NCBI GenBank assembly: GCA_037074705.1
Contig: CM073593.1
Location: forward strand, 7,011,001-7,075,000
Direction of reading: 5' to 3'
DNA: 64,000 nucleotides
Origin: Zhengitettix transpicula
Taxonomy: Eukaryota; Arthropoda; Insecta; Orthoptera; Tetrigidae
The position numbers and the translations under genes were made by a program. Shown one piece after another: positions 9,284-21,430 of this stretch (its first letter is position 1; each line of letters starts with the position of its first letter). Under the pieces are notes generated by a model. It worked only from the letters and a program-made list of their open reading frames with translations. It had not been told where the DNA came from and did not search any database.

Positions 9284-10499
9284 TATAATCTATATACAGA
9301 TTTAAACGCGTGGACAGATTGCATGCAACAAAACTTGGTACAGATATTATTAAAAACACGGAGACAAGTACTGTGGGGGTGAGAAATCCCTAGCATAAAG
9401 GTGAAATGAATTATGTGATAATTTTGTGTTAAATTACGGCGCGCTGTGAGACCGTGACGTCACAGAACACGTTGAAGCGCGAGAGAGACGTTACTGTTTA
9501 ATATTTGATTTGATTTATTTTATCCCATTACTCCTCGTATGAGCAAATATGATACGTGAATACATAAAATTTCAATATAATAATTATAAAGAATTAGAAG
9601 TTAACATAAAAATACTAAAATTCGGGAACACAAATTTCCCTGTCCAAAATAATTAGATATATTTTAATGCCAATTAATTAAGCCATTAATTGTTTTTAAA
9701 TAATTTAAATTGTTAGCGAATAAATAAATTGTAAGCGGCATGAGCGAGGAAAGCAACAATGAGCGGCGAGTTCTGGTTCTTTGTTGAGGAGTCGGAATGG
9801 CGATTACGCGCGCAAAAGTATAGTTAGTTGGCGGAGAAACATTGCGAGGAGCAGAACAAATAATAAAACTTGAGCAGAGACTAAACGTCGTTAATGTAAT
9901 ACCAGTTAAGCTTGTGAATTAATACAAAGTAAAACATTCACGGAAGTATTGCATCGTAAATGTTGGAAAGTAAGAGCAGTTTTTGTCAGAATAGAACTTT
10001 CCAAAATCTTCGTGTAGAAATTGTGTTAGGAGAACATTGGTAAATTATTGTGGAGCGGAGCAGTCAACGAAATACAGCCAATCTTGCCAAATTGTAAAGT
10101 GAAGTGTAGAATCAGTGAAAACCAAGGCCTGATATTAAAAATTAAAGTGTGTAAAAGTGTCCGAATGAGGTAAAATTGATTGTTCTGGTACCAGACCGAC
10201 GGTCCGTAAGTAACATAACTTTGATCGTTCATCTTTCATTTCGTTCACTTTTCATTTAGCTTTCTTTCATTTATCGACTTATTGTTTTTAGGTAAATTTT
10301 AAACTGAATTGTTAATCAGATCATTAAATCATTTACTGTGTTAATTATCAAACCCAGTGAAGGCCTTGAGATAAGATATATTAAATTTTGATTGTAATTG
10401 TTTTTAATTTTTGGAAGCCACAAATTGATAATAAATTATTTTGTTTGTTAATTTTTTGATATTTATTTCATACAAATAGCCCTTCATTTAATTATTACA

Positions 10500-10618
10500 T
10501 ATGGCTACCACAACCTGGGGCAAAATTTAATTAAGCCTACTTGCTGATAATTACATATTGGCGCCCAACGTGGGGAAAATTCTTTTAATTTAATTAAACG
10601 TACTTGTTGATTATTACA
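10500..10618 (+). repeat. two PBS-like terminal modules in LTR B1
   Basis: Module a (10500-10555) starts TATGGCTACCACAACCTGGG; module b (10556-10618) starts TATTGGCGCCCAACGTGGGG. Both end in ATTACA, as does the sequence just before module a. Confidence 0.8.
10559..10575 (+). other. primer-binding-site sequence for tRNA-Lys
   Basis: TGGCGCCCAACGTGGGG is complementary to the 3' end of insect tRNA-Lys as I remember it (...CCCCACGTTGGGCGCCA). It directly follows a TTACA like the LTR end, yet lies inside the LTR because another ATTACA end follows 43 bp later. Confidence 0.75.
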
Positions 10619-11070
10619 ATATTATAAATAACAAAATAATAATTCTTTAACTATACTAAGGAGATAATATAATATTTACAGTTCTAATAAAAGTATTCAA
10701 TATGTACTAGTAAATAATTAATTATTCGAGAATTAACTATCATAAAATATTGAATTTACACATCACACAATAATACACACAAAACTGTAAAAAGGGCGTG
10801 TTAATAATCAAATAAACAAGGAATATTTTTATTGAATACGGGTTACATCTAATAATAATAAACAAAAATACGAAAGGTTATACGTTGCGTGGAACTAATT
10901 TTTGTTTTCATAAGATGCGTATTTAACTAATTTGCCGTTTAAATAGCTGACACGGCTTATTTAACGGAACCACGGACCAATATTTTTGCCGAAGTATAAA
11001 TTGTAATAACCACTAGTGGAGAGTATATTAAACTGTCCGTAAAAATTTATAGAGGTATTTTCAAAGACAT

Positions 11071-11983
11071 ATAAAGAACATAGACTGGGCAAGGCGCCGC
11101 CATATTTGAAGCAAATTGATAACTCAGCCGCCATGTTTTATACAGTGATGGTGGGCGTTCCCTGTCGTCTGCTAGCATTGAATCATTATCCTATGCCGGC
11201 AAATGACTTAAGAAAAATCTCTACTGACATTCAATATACTGGAAAGCTTATAAGGATGCCTTACATGAAACACAATTTAAAAAAATATTTGGCTTATTGT
11301 CCTTTAAACAGTTTTTTGTGTACATTTGTCTGTCTTCCTCTTTCATTCATAGCTTTAGTTTTGCACAAATGATGCAATCCACAATTTAAGTAATGGTTTG
11401 AAAACTTTTGTATTAAAATTGAATACTGAGATTCCACTCCAAATTCAGAGGTAACCATTAAGTGGCCATGGTCACAAAATAGTCCTTCAATTCTCCAACA
11501 TTCTGAAAACAATATTAATAGAAAATTCGTCTTCGCCATTAACATTTCGATATTCCTTAACACCTTCTGCCAATATGAATAGTTTTATCACATTTTTCGA
11601 AGAATTGTGTAGGCTGTCTTTAAAATATTCAGAGCGAGGAACAAGGAGAACGTCCAAACAACTTAAATACTTCAGTTTTCCATTCACTTGCCTAACAACA
11701 CTTCCACTACTTTTCTAAGAATACAATGTCAACTTTTCATATTCTGGGTCGTAATCGTGATGAAAATTTAGGTACCACAAGTGTCTCCACATACTTTTAG
11801 CCTTATTTGATGGTTCTATCTGTGTTATTAAACACTTCTCTGAATTTCTATGCGTTAAGGTTATTTCTGTTTCAACTTATAAATAAACAATAGTCAATTT
11901 GAATTTAAATATATTTTTTCTGACTTCAAATTGGCTGATGTTTATTAGAAGACTGTTTATATACTCAGAATATATATGTATAT
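11071..11983. other. unassigned DNA
   Basis: No recognised gene or repeat, apart from a possible tail of H1 near 11070. Two minus frames at 11294-11687 lack family motifs. Confidence 0.3.
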
Positions 11984-12960
11984 TGTAGCAATAGTTAATT
12001 AGGCCATTAATTGTTTGGACATAAAATTTGAATTGTTTGATAAATCCAGTATAGCGGGATAATCGAACAAAGCAACAATGGAGAAGCGAGCTCGCTTGCT
12101 TTATCGAAAAGTCAAAACTGGCGTATGCGTGCTCAAACTCGAGAGCACTAGGATAGTTAGTTGGCGGAGAAACAGCGAGAGGAGCAGAACAATTAATAAA
12201 ACTGCTAGTTGGCGGAGAAACATCGAGAGGAGCAGGACAAGTAATATAACTTGAGCAGAGACTAGAGGTCGTCAATGTATAACTAGTTACAGTTGTAAAT
12301 TAATACAAAGAAAACATTCACGGAAGTATTGCAGCGTAAATATTGGAAAGTAATAGCAGTTTTTGTCAGAATAGAACTTTCTAAAATCTTCGTGGAGAAA
12401 TTGTGTTAGGAGAACACTGGTAAATTATTGTGGAGCGGAGCAAACAACGAAATACAGACAATCTTGCCAAATTTTAAAGTGAGTGTAGAATCAGTGAAAA
12501 CCAAGACCTGATATTAAATAATTAAAGAGTGTAAAAGTGTCCAAACAAGGTAAAATTGATTGTTCTGGTACTAGACCGACGGTCCGTAAGTAACATAATT
12601 TTGAATAATATTGTAAACGTAAATTAAAGGATAAAGTCAGATTTCGTTCTCGTTTAATTGTCAATCAAAGTTAATTTCTTTACCTTTAATTTATTTCATT
12701 CTATCGACATATTGTTTGTGTAAATTGTGAACTGGTTTGTTAATAAGATTTTAAATCAATTTTTTTTTGTATTCATTATTAAACCCAGTAAAGGCCCTGA
12801 GAGGACAGATCTCAAATTTTGTTTGTAAATATCTTTTATTGCCACAATTTAAAATAAATATTTTTTGTTTGATAATTGTTAATAAGTTTTTCACTTATAT
12901 TAACCCATAATATTTAATCATTCCGTTAAATTAATTAAAGCAATTTTTTTATTTATTACA
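11984..12960 (+). mobile_element. family B solo LTR, copy B2
   Basis: TG start (TGTAGCAATAG), ATTTATTACA end, ATAT duplicated at 11980-11983 and 12961-12964. Closest by eye to B1. A segment beginning TAGTTGGCGGAGAAACA is tandemly duplicated at about 12156-12245. The donor-like GTAAGT is at 12586-12591. Confidence 0.8.
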
Positions 12961-12964
12961 ATAT

Positions 12965-13680
12965 ATTATTCCTCCTTCAATATTTTTATATGATAATTTT
13001 CTGAAAAACAATGTATTTCTGAATAGTTTCATTATATGAGCTGCTACAAAGAAATAAAAAACTAATTTTTCATTATTGGACGGATAGGGAACCAACATTT
13101 TTTTTATCCACGTATTGCCTGTTAGCTGCAGCACGCTACAACAACTACTCATATTCCCGTCTCCTCCAGTTTACTGCTGTAGTACATTAAGCTTAGCATT
13201 ATCCGATAAGCCATTCAGTAAATAATATAAAAATAGGAAATTTCAAAGTTCTGTTAAGAGCTGTTGCGATTAGTGTTTACACTAATGTCTCCTACCTACG
13301 TGTCATCATTGTCTTCACATCCAACATGCACCAAGTGTTTCAATTATCATTTGATAATTTGTTAAAAAATATATTTTACCACATGAACATCAACATTTTC
13401 ACCATCAGTAACAAAACACAAAAAAATGGCGGTCAGTGTTGTTTCTTGTTGCCACCCAGAGCGCTGTAACGGTGAGGTAGCCTCTCTATTATGCTAATAT
13501 ACCTATTTGGGTACTTTTGTCGATTGTAACATGGTAAACACAAGTAACAATGCTACTAACAACAGACAATAAAATCCACCAAAGGATATCTTGACTCCTT
13601 CAAGTTATGTGAAGTATTCGAATCCATACAGATACCGGTAGTATTTTTTCACAGTTATCGTGAGTAATCTTGACAGAAAA
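12965..13680. other. unassigned DNA
   Basis: AT-rich, no recognised feature. Confidence 0.3.
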
Positions 13681-13689
13681 AAGCTTTCC

Positions 13690-14262
13690 ACCCCGTGGGG
13701 CCGTGGATGTATATTTTAAAACATCGCTGTGTTTAATTATGATATTCAACTTGCCGGTGAAGTTTTACTTCTACCCCTATGAGTGGGGTGGAAGGGAAAA
13801 ACAATGCGTGTATGGCACTGATGGGTTCTGATGAAATTAGCATTCCCTCTGCGTAAGGTTAAAACGGCCGATATTTGCGTCGGACATATATTTTTCGTTG
13901 TCAATGATATTGATAGCTATTACCTTTCGCCATGGGACGGCAGAACCCTTAGCGATGGGGGCGGAGGGTTGTTACATAAAAATAACGCTCTAGCAACAGA
14001 GATTGGAGTCAAATCCAGAGTTATGGATGTCGCTGTGTTTAATTATGACATTCAACTTGCCGGTGAAGTTCTATCCCTATGAGTGGGGTGGAAGGGGAAA
14101 ACAATGCGTGTATGGCACTGATGGGTTCTGATGAAATTAGCATTCCATCTGCATAAGGTAGGTTAAATCACTTCTTGACTAATAGATTAATGTGTAATTA
14201 AATACTTTTTTGGGATCATGTAAATAAATACCCTGGCAACGCCTGGCACCCAGTTATTCAAA
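13690..14262 (-). repeat. family C repeat, copy C1
   Basis: The right end reads GGCAACGCCTGGCACCCAG, the reverse complement of the C/H terminal motif. A ~135-bp block with TGATGGGTTCTGATGAAATT occurs twice (about 13718-13860 and 14031-14160), so this copy is an internal duplicate with ~310-bp period. Confidence 0.65.
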
Positions 14263-14589
14263 CGATTTTTATGTCAAATAAATATATTTGTTCGCTGAAG
14301 TTTCGACAAACGCACCGATTAGATAACTGAAAAGTCACACGTTACTCGTCGGTAACCATAAATAAATCAATTAGAAAAAGAGATAATTATGTAGGAGATT
14401 TTAGTGAAACAGATGCTGACATTATCTTTTCAGTAGATCAATTTTTGTTTAGGATGTTGGAAACATTTATGAGTGCAATTTAAAGCTCAATACCAACATA
14501 ATTACGTGGCAGTGGTTACTATGAAAACAGGATAAATTATTATAATGTTCCCTAATGAGATAGTCGCAGTGCTGTGAATTGAGGTTGGA

Positions 14590-14880
14590 TCGCCATGTTG
14601 GAAGTGGTCATTAATTAAGGAGACTGTCCGCATCGTGGTCGCTGCATCTCATTATCGGAGGAGGCAGGCCGTGTCGGTGAATTACCAGCCCTGGCTCGTT
14701 AAGAGAATGACCGCGTCGGGTTTTTATAGCTTCATTAAGTGGGCCTGCTCGCATGCTTGCAGGAGTGTCTGCTGCGGGGACAGGAATTCCGAAATTATGC
14801 CCACTTAGCTGAGTAATGCGCCCTGTGAGTCAGACTCGTCGCGCCGTGGGCGGCCATTTGCCCTCTACACATTATAATAA
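14590..14880. promoter_or_regulatory. candidate regulatory island
   Basis: A relatively GC-rich block with no match to the repeat families. It has homeodomain-type cores (CATTAATTAAGG, TTCATTAAGTG) and TTTTTATAG, and no coding frame stands out. The functional call is inference. Confidence 0.25.
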
Positions 14881-15094
14881 TCAGTCTCACTGCTAAATGC
14901 TGTCTTTTAACCTTGAATTGGAACTGTACTCATTGAACATTAAACTTTTTTGGCGCAACATGGACATTTATACCTTAACTTTCAAAGATATAGGAATATA
15001 ATTTTTCTAGTTCAAGTAATTGATAAATTTTTCAATTCAGACGGTGAAGCTTCCACAGGCCTCATGCTTTAAATACCATGTAAGTACTAGTGAT

Positions 15095-15170
15095 GTGTGA
15101 GGACCAGACCAGGAATCGAATCCGGGACCTCCCACTGTCCTAGAGGTAGGCCGTCGAAGAACTGTCATTC
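15095..15170 (-). repeat. tRNA-derived SINE remnant
   Basis: GGAATCGAATCC (15112-15123) is a B box on the minus strand, next to CCAGACCAGG, which resembles CCGGACCAGG beside the B box at 58761. The A-box side is degraded. Confidence 0.4.
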
Positions 15171-15430
15171 GTAAATTATAGGTGGGAGGCATTAAATTTA
15201 ATGGATAGAGGAACTTCGCAGAGAATAATTTTTTGATTCACCGACCAAATGTTTCATTCAATTCAGGCTAAAAATAATTATTTTACACCCTGTCAAAGGC
15301 TAGCTTCACAACAGCCGGCCACAACAGCCGGCCACTGCTCCTTGCAAGCTCTCTTTACATACAGACGGTTGTCTCTAGTCATTATAGGAATATGGAGCGT
15401 GATGAGTTATTCCATTGCATAGTCTTGTAT
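15171..15430. other. unassigned DNA
   Basis: Contains a short tandem ACAACAGCCGGCCAC (15308-15337, two units); otherwise nothing recognised. Confidence 0.3.
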
Positions 15431-15437
15431 AATAGTC

Positions 15438-15926
15438 ATCGAGGGCCATTCTCTCGTAGGTAGAACCTTGTAGGGGAGACGGAAGGGGCTTCCTTTGGGG
15501 GTGCCGTATCCTCTCTCCGTTTTTGAACTAAGGTTCCCACAAGCCGAGGCACCTCGGCCTGTTTTGAGAGGTGTATGTTCCCGGGTCACAGACCTTGGGC
15601 ATACGGTAAGAGTTGTCCGCTGTTCCCATTGGAAACTGGTCGAGGCACGGAAAAGGGAATGCTGCGTCCGCACAGCAAACTCCTCTCCCGCTATCGGAAG
15701 GGCGTGGGACAAGTACCTACCTGATGCAGATTTTTCTAGGGTTTGTCCTGCATTTCTTTAGGCGAATGCCGTGTAGGATCCTTAAACTATGGCCCGGGGC
15801 CCCAGTTAACCCTTGGCTACCTTCCTTTACCGTTCCGCATCCCCCCTTTCAAATCTAATCCTATGCTATTAAAGGTGAGTTGCCGCCATGTGGATTACCC
15901 TCATGTAGCCTGTTACCCTAAAAAAA
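15438..15926 (+). mobile_element. family A retroposon, copy A5
   Basis: A 7-bp TSD AATAGTC lies at 15431-15437 and 15927-15933. It keeps the 5' hairpin remnant (CGAGGGCC ... CTCTCG), loses ~20 bp in the middle (after CCCATTGGAAACTGG) and ends in a short A-run. Confidence 0.75.
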
Positions 15927-15939
15927 ATAGTCTGATATA

Positions 15940-16230
15940 GATGGTCTTAAAAACGAAAACAATTAATGTTCCAACGTGTTTGTCCAATGATTATGAAAAG
16001 AGACATGTTGGGGGCATTCTATGTTCACTTCGAGGGGTTTAGAAAATTTGAAGACAAATTTCTAAATTATATTCGTATGGGTATTGAAAATTTCAACGAT
16101 CTTCTTACACGGACAGAACAATCCATTTAAAGCCACAACACATGATTCAGGGAATTAATTCGGCTATACAAATGTTGCAAATCACAATTCCAAAAAAAAG
16201 TTAGTTATATTTATCTGATATTTATTTATT
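15940..16230. other. unassigned spacer
   Basis: No recognised feature. Confidence 0.3.
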
Positions 16231-19200
16231 ACTAGCTGGGTGCCTGGCGTTGCCCGAGATGCCATTTATCTATAACCCCCCCATATGACTCCAATTACGG
16301 TTGCTTTTGCGATATTTTTATGTAACGCTCCTCGATCCCTATCCCTAAATGTGCTCACCTCCCATGCCGAAAGGGGTTGAAGTCATTGACCAAATATATC
16401 GGTCGTTTTTACATGTTAGAAGATGACCACCCCAATAAATGTGCGATAATCAAAAAGTATTTATTCCACGCAAAAATCGGCCGATTACATTGTCTAAAAA
16501 TTTCTACCCCCTCCCTGCACCTCCCACACCCGTCGCATTATTTAACGTACCTCCACCCCACCCCTAAGCTTGCTTCCGTCACAGGGATTGAAATTATACA
16601 CAAACAACATCGGTATAAAAACTATCAAAGTCATTAACCCCAGGAAGTAATTATTTAACGCAAATATCGACCGTTTAACATGTTTGAAAATTTCCACCCC
16701 CGAACACTCGCGCTTGGGGAACTTAAACGGCAAGTTGAATGTCATAATTAAACTCAGTGACAACTATAACCCCGGATTCGACTCGAATCTCGATAGTTTC
16801 TGTTTTCCTTTTATGTAATGCCACTCCACGCCCACACTTAAAGGTGCACCCATCCCAAGCTCGAAAGGGGTTGAAATTATACACAGAGAACATGTAGAGA
16901 AATTTTATGAATCTCATTGATGTCGAAATATATTTCTTCGAAGTAAATATCAGCCGGTTAACTTGTTTGAAAATATATTCTCCCGCCCAACTACGCCAAG
17001 ACCCTCACACCCCCGCAAACCACCGCTAACCCCCGAGCATTTCCCACGTTGTCATAAATACATTCATCTATATCTACAATCTGGGATTTATTCACGTTAT
17101 TTTCAAGTAAAGCCCCTCCACCCCCACCCCTAATTGTGATCTTTCACGTGTGTCAAGGTGTTGAAATTAAAAGCAAAATCGGTAAAAATATTATCAGTGC
17201 CATTGTCCCCGACAAATATTTATTCGCTACAAAAATAAAACGTTTAACATGTTCCAAAAAATTTACACCCCCGCCAACCCTTCCTTGGGGCAGTTAAACC
17301 GTTAGTTGAATGTAATAATTAAACTCATTTACATCCATGACCTTGGTCTCGACTCCAATGTCGATTGTTTTTGCAACATTATAATGTAATTCCGCTCAAC
17401 CCCCACCCTTAAGGTGTGCTCCATTCCCAATCCCGAAAAATGTTGAAATTATACACGTGCAAAATGTAGAGAAATTTTATTAATTTAATTGATCCCGAAA
17501 TATATTTAATCGATGCAAAAATCGGCCGGTCAACTCATCCCAACCAATCGACGCAAAAATCGGTCTGTCAACTCATGCCAACCCAGCCGATACCCGCGCG
17601 TTGCCCAGATTGTCATAAATAAATTCAACGACATCCATTACCTTCGATTTGACGCGAATCTCGGTTGTTTTCCCGTTATTTTCTTGTAAATCCCCTCCAC
17701 CCCCACCCATATCATGCCTAGAAACAACATCGGTAGAAATTCTACCAACGTGGTTGGCCCTGGCATTTATTTATTTACGCTAATATCGATGATTTAACAT
17801 GTTTGAAAAATGCCACCCCATCGATTCCCATCCCAGGGGATTAAACGGGTAATTGAATATCATCTCAGATAACATCGGTTGAAACACTGTTTCTTCGATC
17901 CCTAAAAATATTTATCTGCCTAAATATCGACTGTTTTAGCATGTTTGACGTTTCCACCCCCTCCCCTAAGTGTGCTTCCCTCTCATTTCGAAAGGGGATA
18001 TATTTTACAAACAACATCGGCATATATATTACCAATGTCAATTAATTACTTGATGAAAATATCGACCGATTAACATGTTATAAAAATTTCACCCCCGTCC
18101 ACCCCATCCACCCCGTCCCTGGGGGCTAAATGGCCAATTGAATATCATAATTAAACTCAGCGACATTCATAACCCTGTATTTGACTCTAATCTATTTTAT
18201 TCGCGTATTTTATTTGTAACTCCCGCTGTCCTTCACCGCTAAAGTGAGTTCCCTCCCTAGCCCGAAATGTGTTCAAATTAAACACCGAGAACGTGTAGAG
18301 AAATTTTAATAATCTCATTGTTCCCGAAATATATTTATTCGGCATGAAATTCGGAGCTTTACTTATTTTAACATTTCTACACCCCACCTACCTTTGCCCA
18401 ACTTCTGCCACCCCAGTCTACCACCACGGGTTGCTCAGATTGCCATAAATTAACTCAGGGACATCCACTATCTTCGATTTTAATAGAATGTCGGTTGTAT
18501 TAGCGTTATTTTCCGGTATCACCCACCCGTAAGCGTGATATCACTCATGTCGCTAGAGGTTGAAATTTTACAAACATAAAATGGGTGAAAATACTATAAT
18601 TGGATTATCCCTTAAAAATAATTTTTCTACGCAAATATCCATGTTAGATAATTTGCATGCCCGGTCCACCCTTGCCCTTTGGTGTTAGATGGTCAATTAT
18701 AAACCCGAAAGGGGTTTAAGCTATACTCAGAGAATATGTAGAGAAATTTTATGAATCTCATTGATCCCGAAAAATATTGGTAGATTGACATGTTTGACAA
18801 TTACCACCACGATCACCCCCGTCGCTGGGAGGTTAATTGCTAGTTTAAAGACATAATTAAACTCAGCGTTATCCATAACTTTGGTTTTGACTCCAAACTC
18901 GGTTGTGTTCCAGTTATTTTCTTGTAACATTCCTCCACTTTATACCTAGGGCGCTCCTTTCCCATGCCGTAAAATGTTGTAATTTTACTGACAGACATTG
19001 GTACAAACACTATTAATCACTTTTACCGGGAAAATACTTATCAGACTCAAATATCGGCCGTATTAGCAAGTTTGAAGATTTCCACCCCTAAAGACCCCTG
19101 CTTGGGGGACTTAAACGGCAATTTGAATATCATAATTATACTCACTGACAACCATAACCCTGGATTTGAGTCCAATCTCGATGATTGTTTTTCCGTTATT

Positions 19201-20090
19201 TTTATATAAAAATCAACTCCATCCCCACCCTTAAGGAAGCTCCACTCCAAATTTCGAAACAGGTTAGATTAAATATATGGAACACTTAGAAAAATATAAC
19301 AAATCGCAGTGCACCAGAAAAAGATTCATTCGACACAAATATCGACTGCTTAGCATGTTCGAAAATTTATTCTCCCCGCCCACCCCCTCTCATTACCGCC
19401 AATTCCCCCCCCCCCTGCGTTTGTCAGTTTGTTATAAAAAGTCTCAGAAACATCCATAACCCCCATTTTACTCGAATCTCGGTTGATTTGGCGTTATACA
19501 AAACGCCCCTCACCCTCCACACTTATGGGTGCTCCTCTAGCATGCCGAAAAGGGGTTGTAATTATACACATAGAACAACAGTAGAAATACAATCAATATA
19601 ATTAACCCTGAAATATATTTATTCAACGCAAGTACCTGTTGTGTTTGAATGTTCCAAAATTTTTACCTTCCTACCCCTGCATCTGAGGGGTAAATGCCAA
19701 GTTGAATGTCATAACTAAACTCAGTGACATCCATAACCTTCGATTTGACTCGAATTTCGGTTGAATTCGCGTTATTTTCCTGTAAAGCATCTCCACCCCA
19801 AACCATAAGGGTGCCCTTTTCCCATGGCGTAGGGGATTTTTATATTCAGATAACATCGGTAGAAACACTATCAATATCTGTGACGACTAATAAATGTTTT
19901 AGCATGTTTAAATATTTACACCCCCGTCCACCACCGTTTCCAGGGGTTTTAGACGCGTCTCACCCCGACAGGGTTTGTTTCCTGGTCGTAAAGATCACGT
20001 GTACGAAATTTGGTGAAAATTGCTCCACCGGTGTAGATTTGTATAAGGAACATACAAATATATATACATACATACACTCTGCTTTATTTA
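16231..20090 (+). repeat. family C repeat, expanded tandem array (C2)
   Basis: Begins ACTAGCTGGGTGCCTGGCGT and ends with CATACACTCTGCTTTATTTA after a TTTGTTTCCTGG ... TACGAAATTTGG segment, the same ends as the ~0.4 kb single-unit copy at 62828-63240. Between them, degenerate units of roughly 0.3-0.4 kb repeat about a dozen times. Each carries CATAATTAAACTCAG, a GTTATTTTCTTGTAA-type line, a CCACCCCCACCC run, GGGGTTGAAATTATACAC and ATATCGACCGTTTAACATG. Units are too diverged for recent unequal exchange. No coding capacity; family not identified. Confidence 0.7.
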
Positions 20091-21374
20091 TAAAAAGAAG
20101 AAGATAAGATAACAAAATATTTGCAAAACGTCAGAGATAAAAGAAAACATACATTAAAAATTCAACCACCACTATTCATTTCATCCCTACTTTCGGACTT
20201 TTCAGATGTATTCTAAAATTTAAGAAAAATAAATATCAAGATCCGACTGTTTAGTGGACGATCAGTACCAATTACAAACAGAGTTTTAATTCTCACGTCT
20301 CGAGAGCTCTAAAGTTTGTATAATGTGTAAAAAATTGAGGATGATTCACAGAACTATAACCTTACATCCTTAATTGATATTGTAAAGGCTTCTAAAGTTT
20401 AACATAATTTTGTTGTTGAAAGGGACGGATACTTTGTCTATAACTGGGTTTAGAAGTAAAGTGGATGAGTATGTGAAGGAAATTCATAAAATATCGTAAG
20501 AAACGCGATGATGATTACTTTTTAACCCATACGGGCTCGGTAGAATGGCATTTGTCTTACATTTAATACATGGGAAAACTAAAAGGGCAAAATATGTGCT
20601 TAATAAATATATTTTTTGGAACTTCCAGAATTTCGAAGCCGTTAAAATTAGTTTTAACAAAATCAATGTAGATATTGTATTGTACTCTCCATATTCCGTT
20701 CTTTCTTTTTCATCCATATTTTCATATCCATTAAGTAATTCCCTGCAGACTTCTTCCCAAGAATTCCTATTCTGTAAATCTTTTCTCCTCCAAAACGAGT
20801 CGATCATGAATTTAATTTATAAGTAGTTGTACATCCTCCGTGATGATAATGGAAAAAATATAAGTAGAAAAATATTTTACTTAAAGAACGCATATGATGA
20901 ACAAGGGAAAATGTAGACTAGACGAATCGGGCCGGGTAGATGTGAAACGCTCCATAACTTAGTCACCCTCTAAGATGGAACATCAGATAAGCATTCCTTT
21001 TAATAATTTTTAACTATTCAGTGTTAGATAAACATAATCTGCAGCTCCAAAGGAGATTTCTAAATCCTCTTCATGATAACGAATAATCTTTTTTCATGAA
21101 ACAATGTAAAGATAACACAAATGAAGAACTATCGTAGTGCAAACTGTAATGGTTCATAATGAATCGAAGGGTAAGAGCCTGCAATGTTTGCTGTCCCAGT
21201 TGATTCTAATGGTCTGTAATTGTGCACACTCAATTTGGACCCGCTTAGTGACGTTATCGAAGGACACACGTTTGGGTTGCGATCCAATATATTTTTAACT
21301 TATAACATTTAACGATCCGTACTATGTAGTCAGTAACGGTATAAAGTCCCACGAATACACCTATAAATGAACTG

Positions 21375-21377
<3 letters not shown>
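20091..21377. other. mostly unassigned DNA
   Basis: No family repeat recognised. It includes a minus-strand 107-codon frame (20484-20807) treated separately. Confidence 0.3.
20484..20807 (-). pseudogene. unclassified ORF, weakly MADF/SANT-like start
   Basis: 107 codons. The first ~40 residues (DSFWRRKDLQNRNSWEEVCR, then ELLNGYENMDEKE) loosely resemble the tryptophan-spaced helices of MADF or Myb/SANT-like DNA-binding domains often found in transposon-encoded proteins. The rest is hydrophobic and low in complexity. An overlapping plus frame covers the same DNA. Probably a decayed fragment or chance. Confidence 0.15.

Positions 21378-21378
<1 letters not shown>

Positions 21379-21411
<33 letters not shown>
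21379..21411. repeat. (CT)n microsatellite
   Basis: About 16 uninterrupted CT units, followed by ATACATATATAT leading into LTR B3. Confidence 0.95.
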
Positions 21412-21413
<2 letters not shown>

Positions 21414-21430
21414 CATATATATATATATAT

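Larger units (their letters stand above)
9663..10618 (+). mobile_element. family B solo LTR, copy B1
   Basis: Reference description for family B. The LTR has TG-like and CA ends (the start is mutated to TT here) with a 4-bp ATAT duplication (9659-9662, 10619-10622). Shared internal landmarks are a GTAAGT donor-like site (10206-10211), a following AAAGTCAGATTTCGTTCT-type block in most copies, and ATTATCAAACCCAGTGAAGG ... CTGAGA about 200 bp before the end. The 3' end holds two primer-binding-site-like modules. A 4-bp ATAT target is known for some Ty3/Gypsy elements, but no internal coding region is present, so the clade is inferred. Confidence 0.8.
7955..11070 (-). repeat. family H repeat, copy H1, with nested insertions
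   Basis: The blocks TTTAAACGCGTGGACAGATT (9301-9320), GTGACGTCACAG (9453-9464) and the AACTAATTT ... CTGACACGGC segment near 10891-10955 recur in the same order at 48975-49450. The mariner (7985-9283) and LTR B1 (9663-10618) interrupt H1. Removing both restores the order seen in H2. Ends are approximate. Confidence 0.6.

Noticed and set aside
9663..10618. Full LTR retrotransposon with internal genes
   Set aside because: No gag/pol frames lie between any two family B LTRs; neighbouring LTRs are separated only by AT repeats or belong to different subfamilies.
16231..20090. CRISPR-like or coding repeat array
   Set aside because: Units are degenerate, 0.3-0.4 kb, without constant-length spacers, and no frame stays open.
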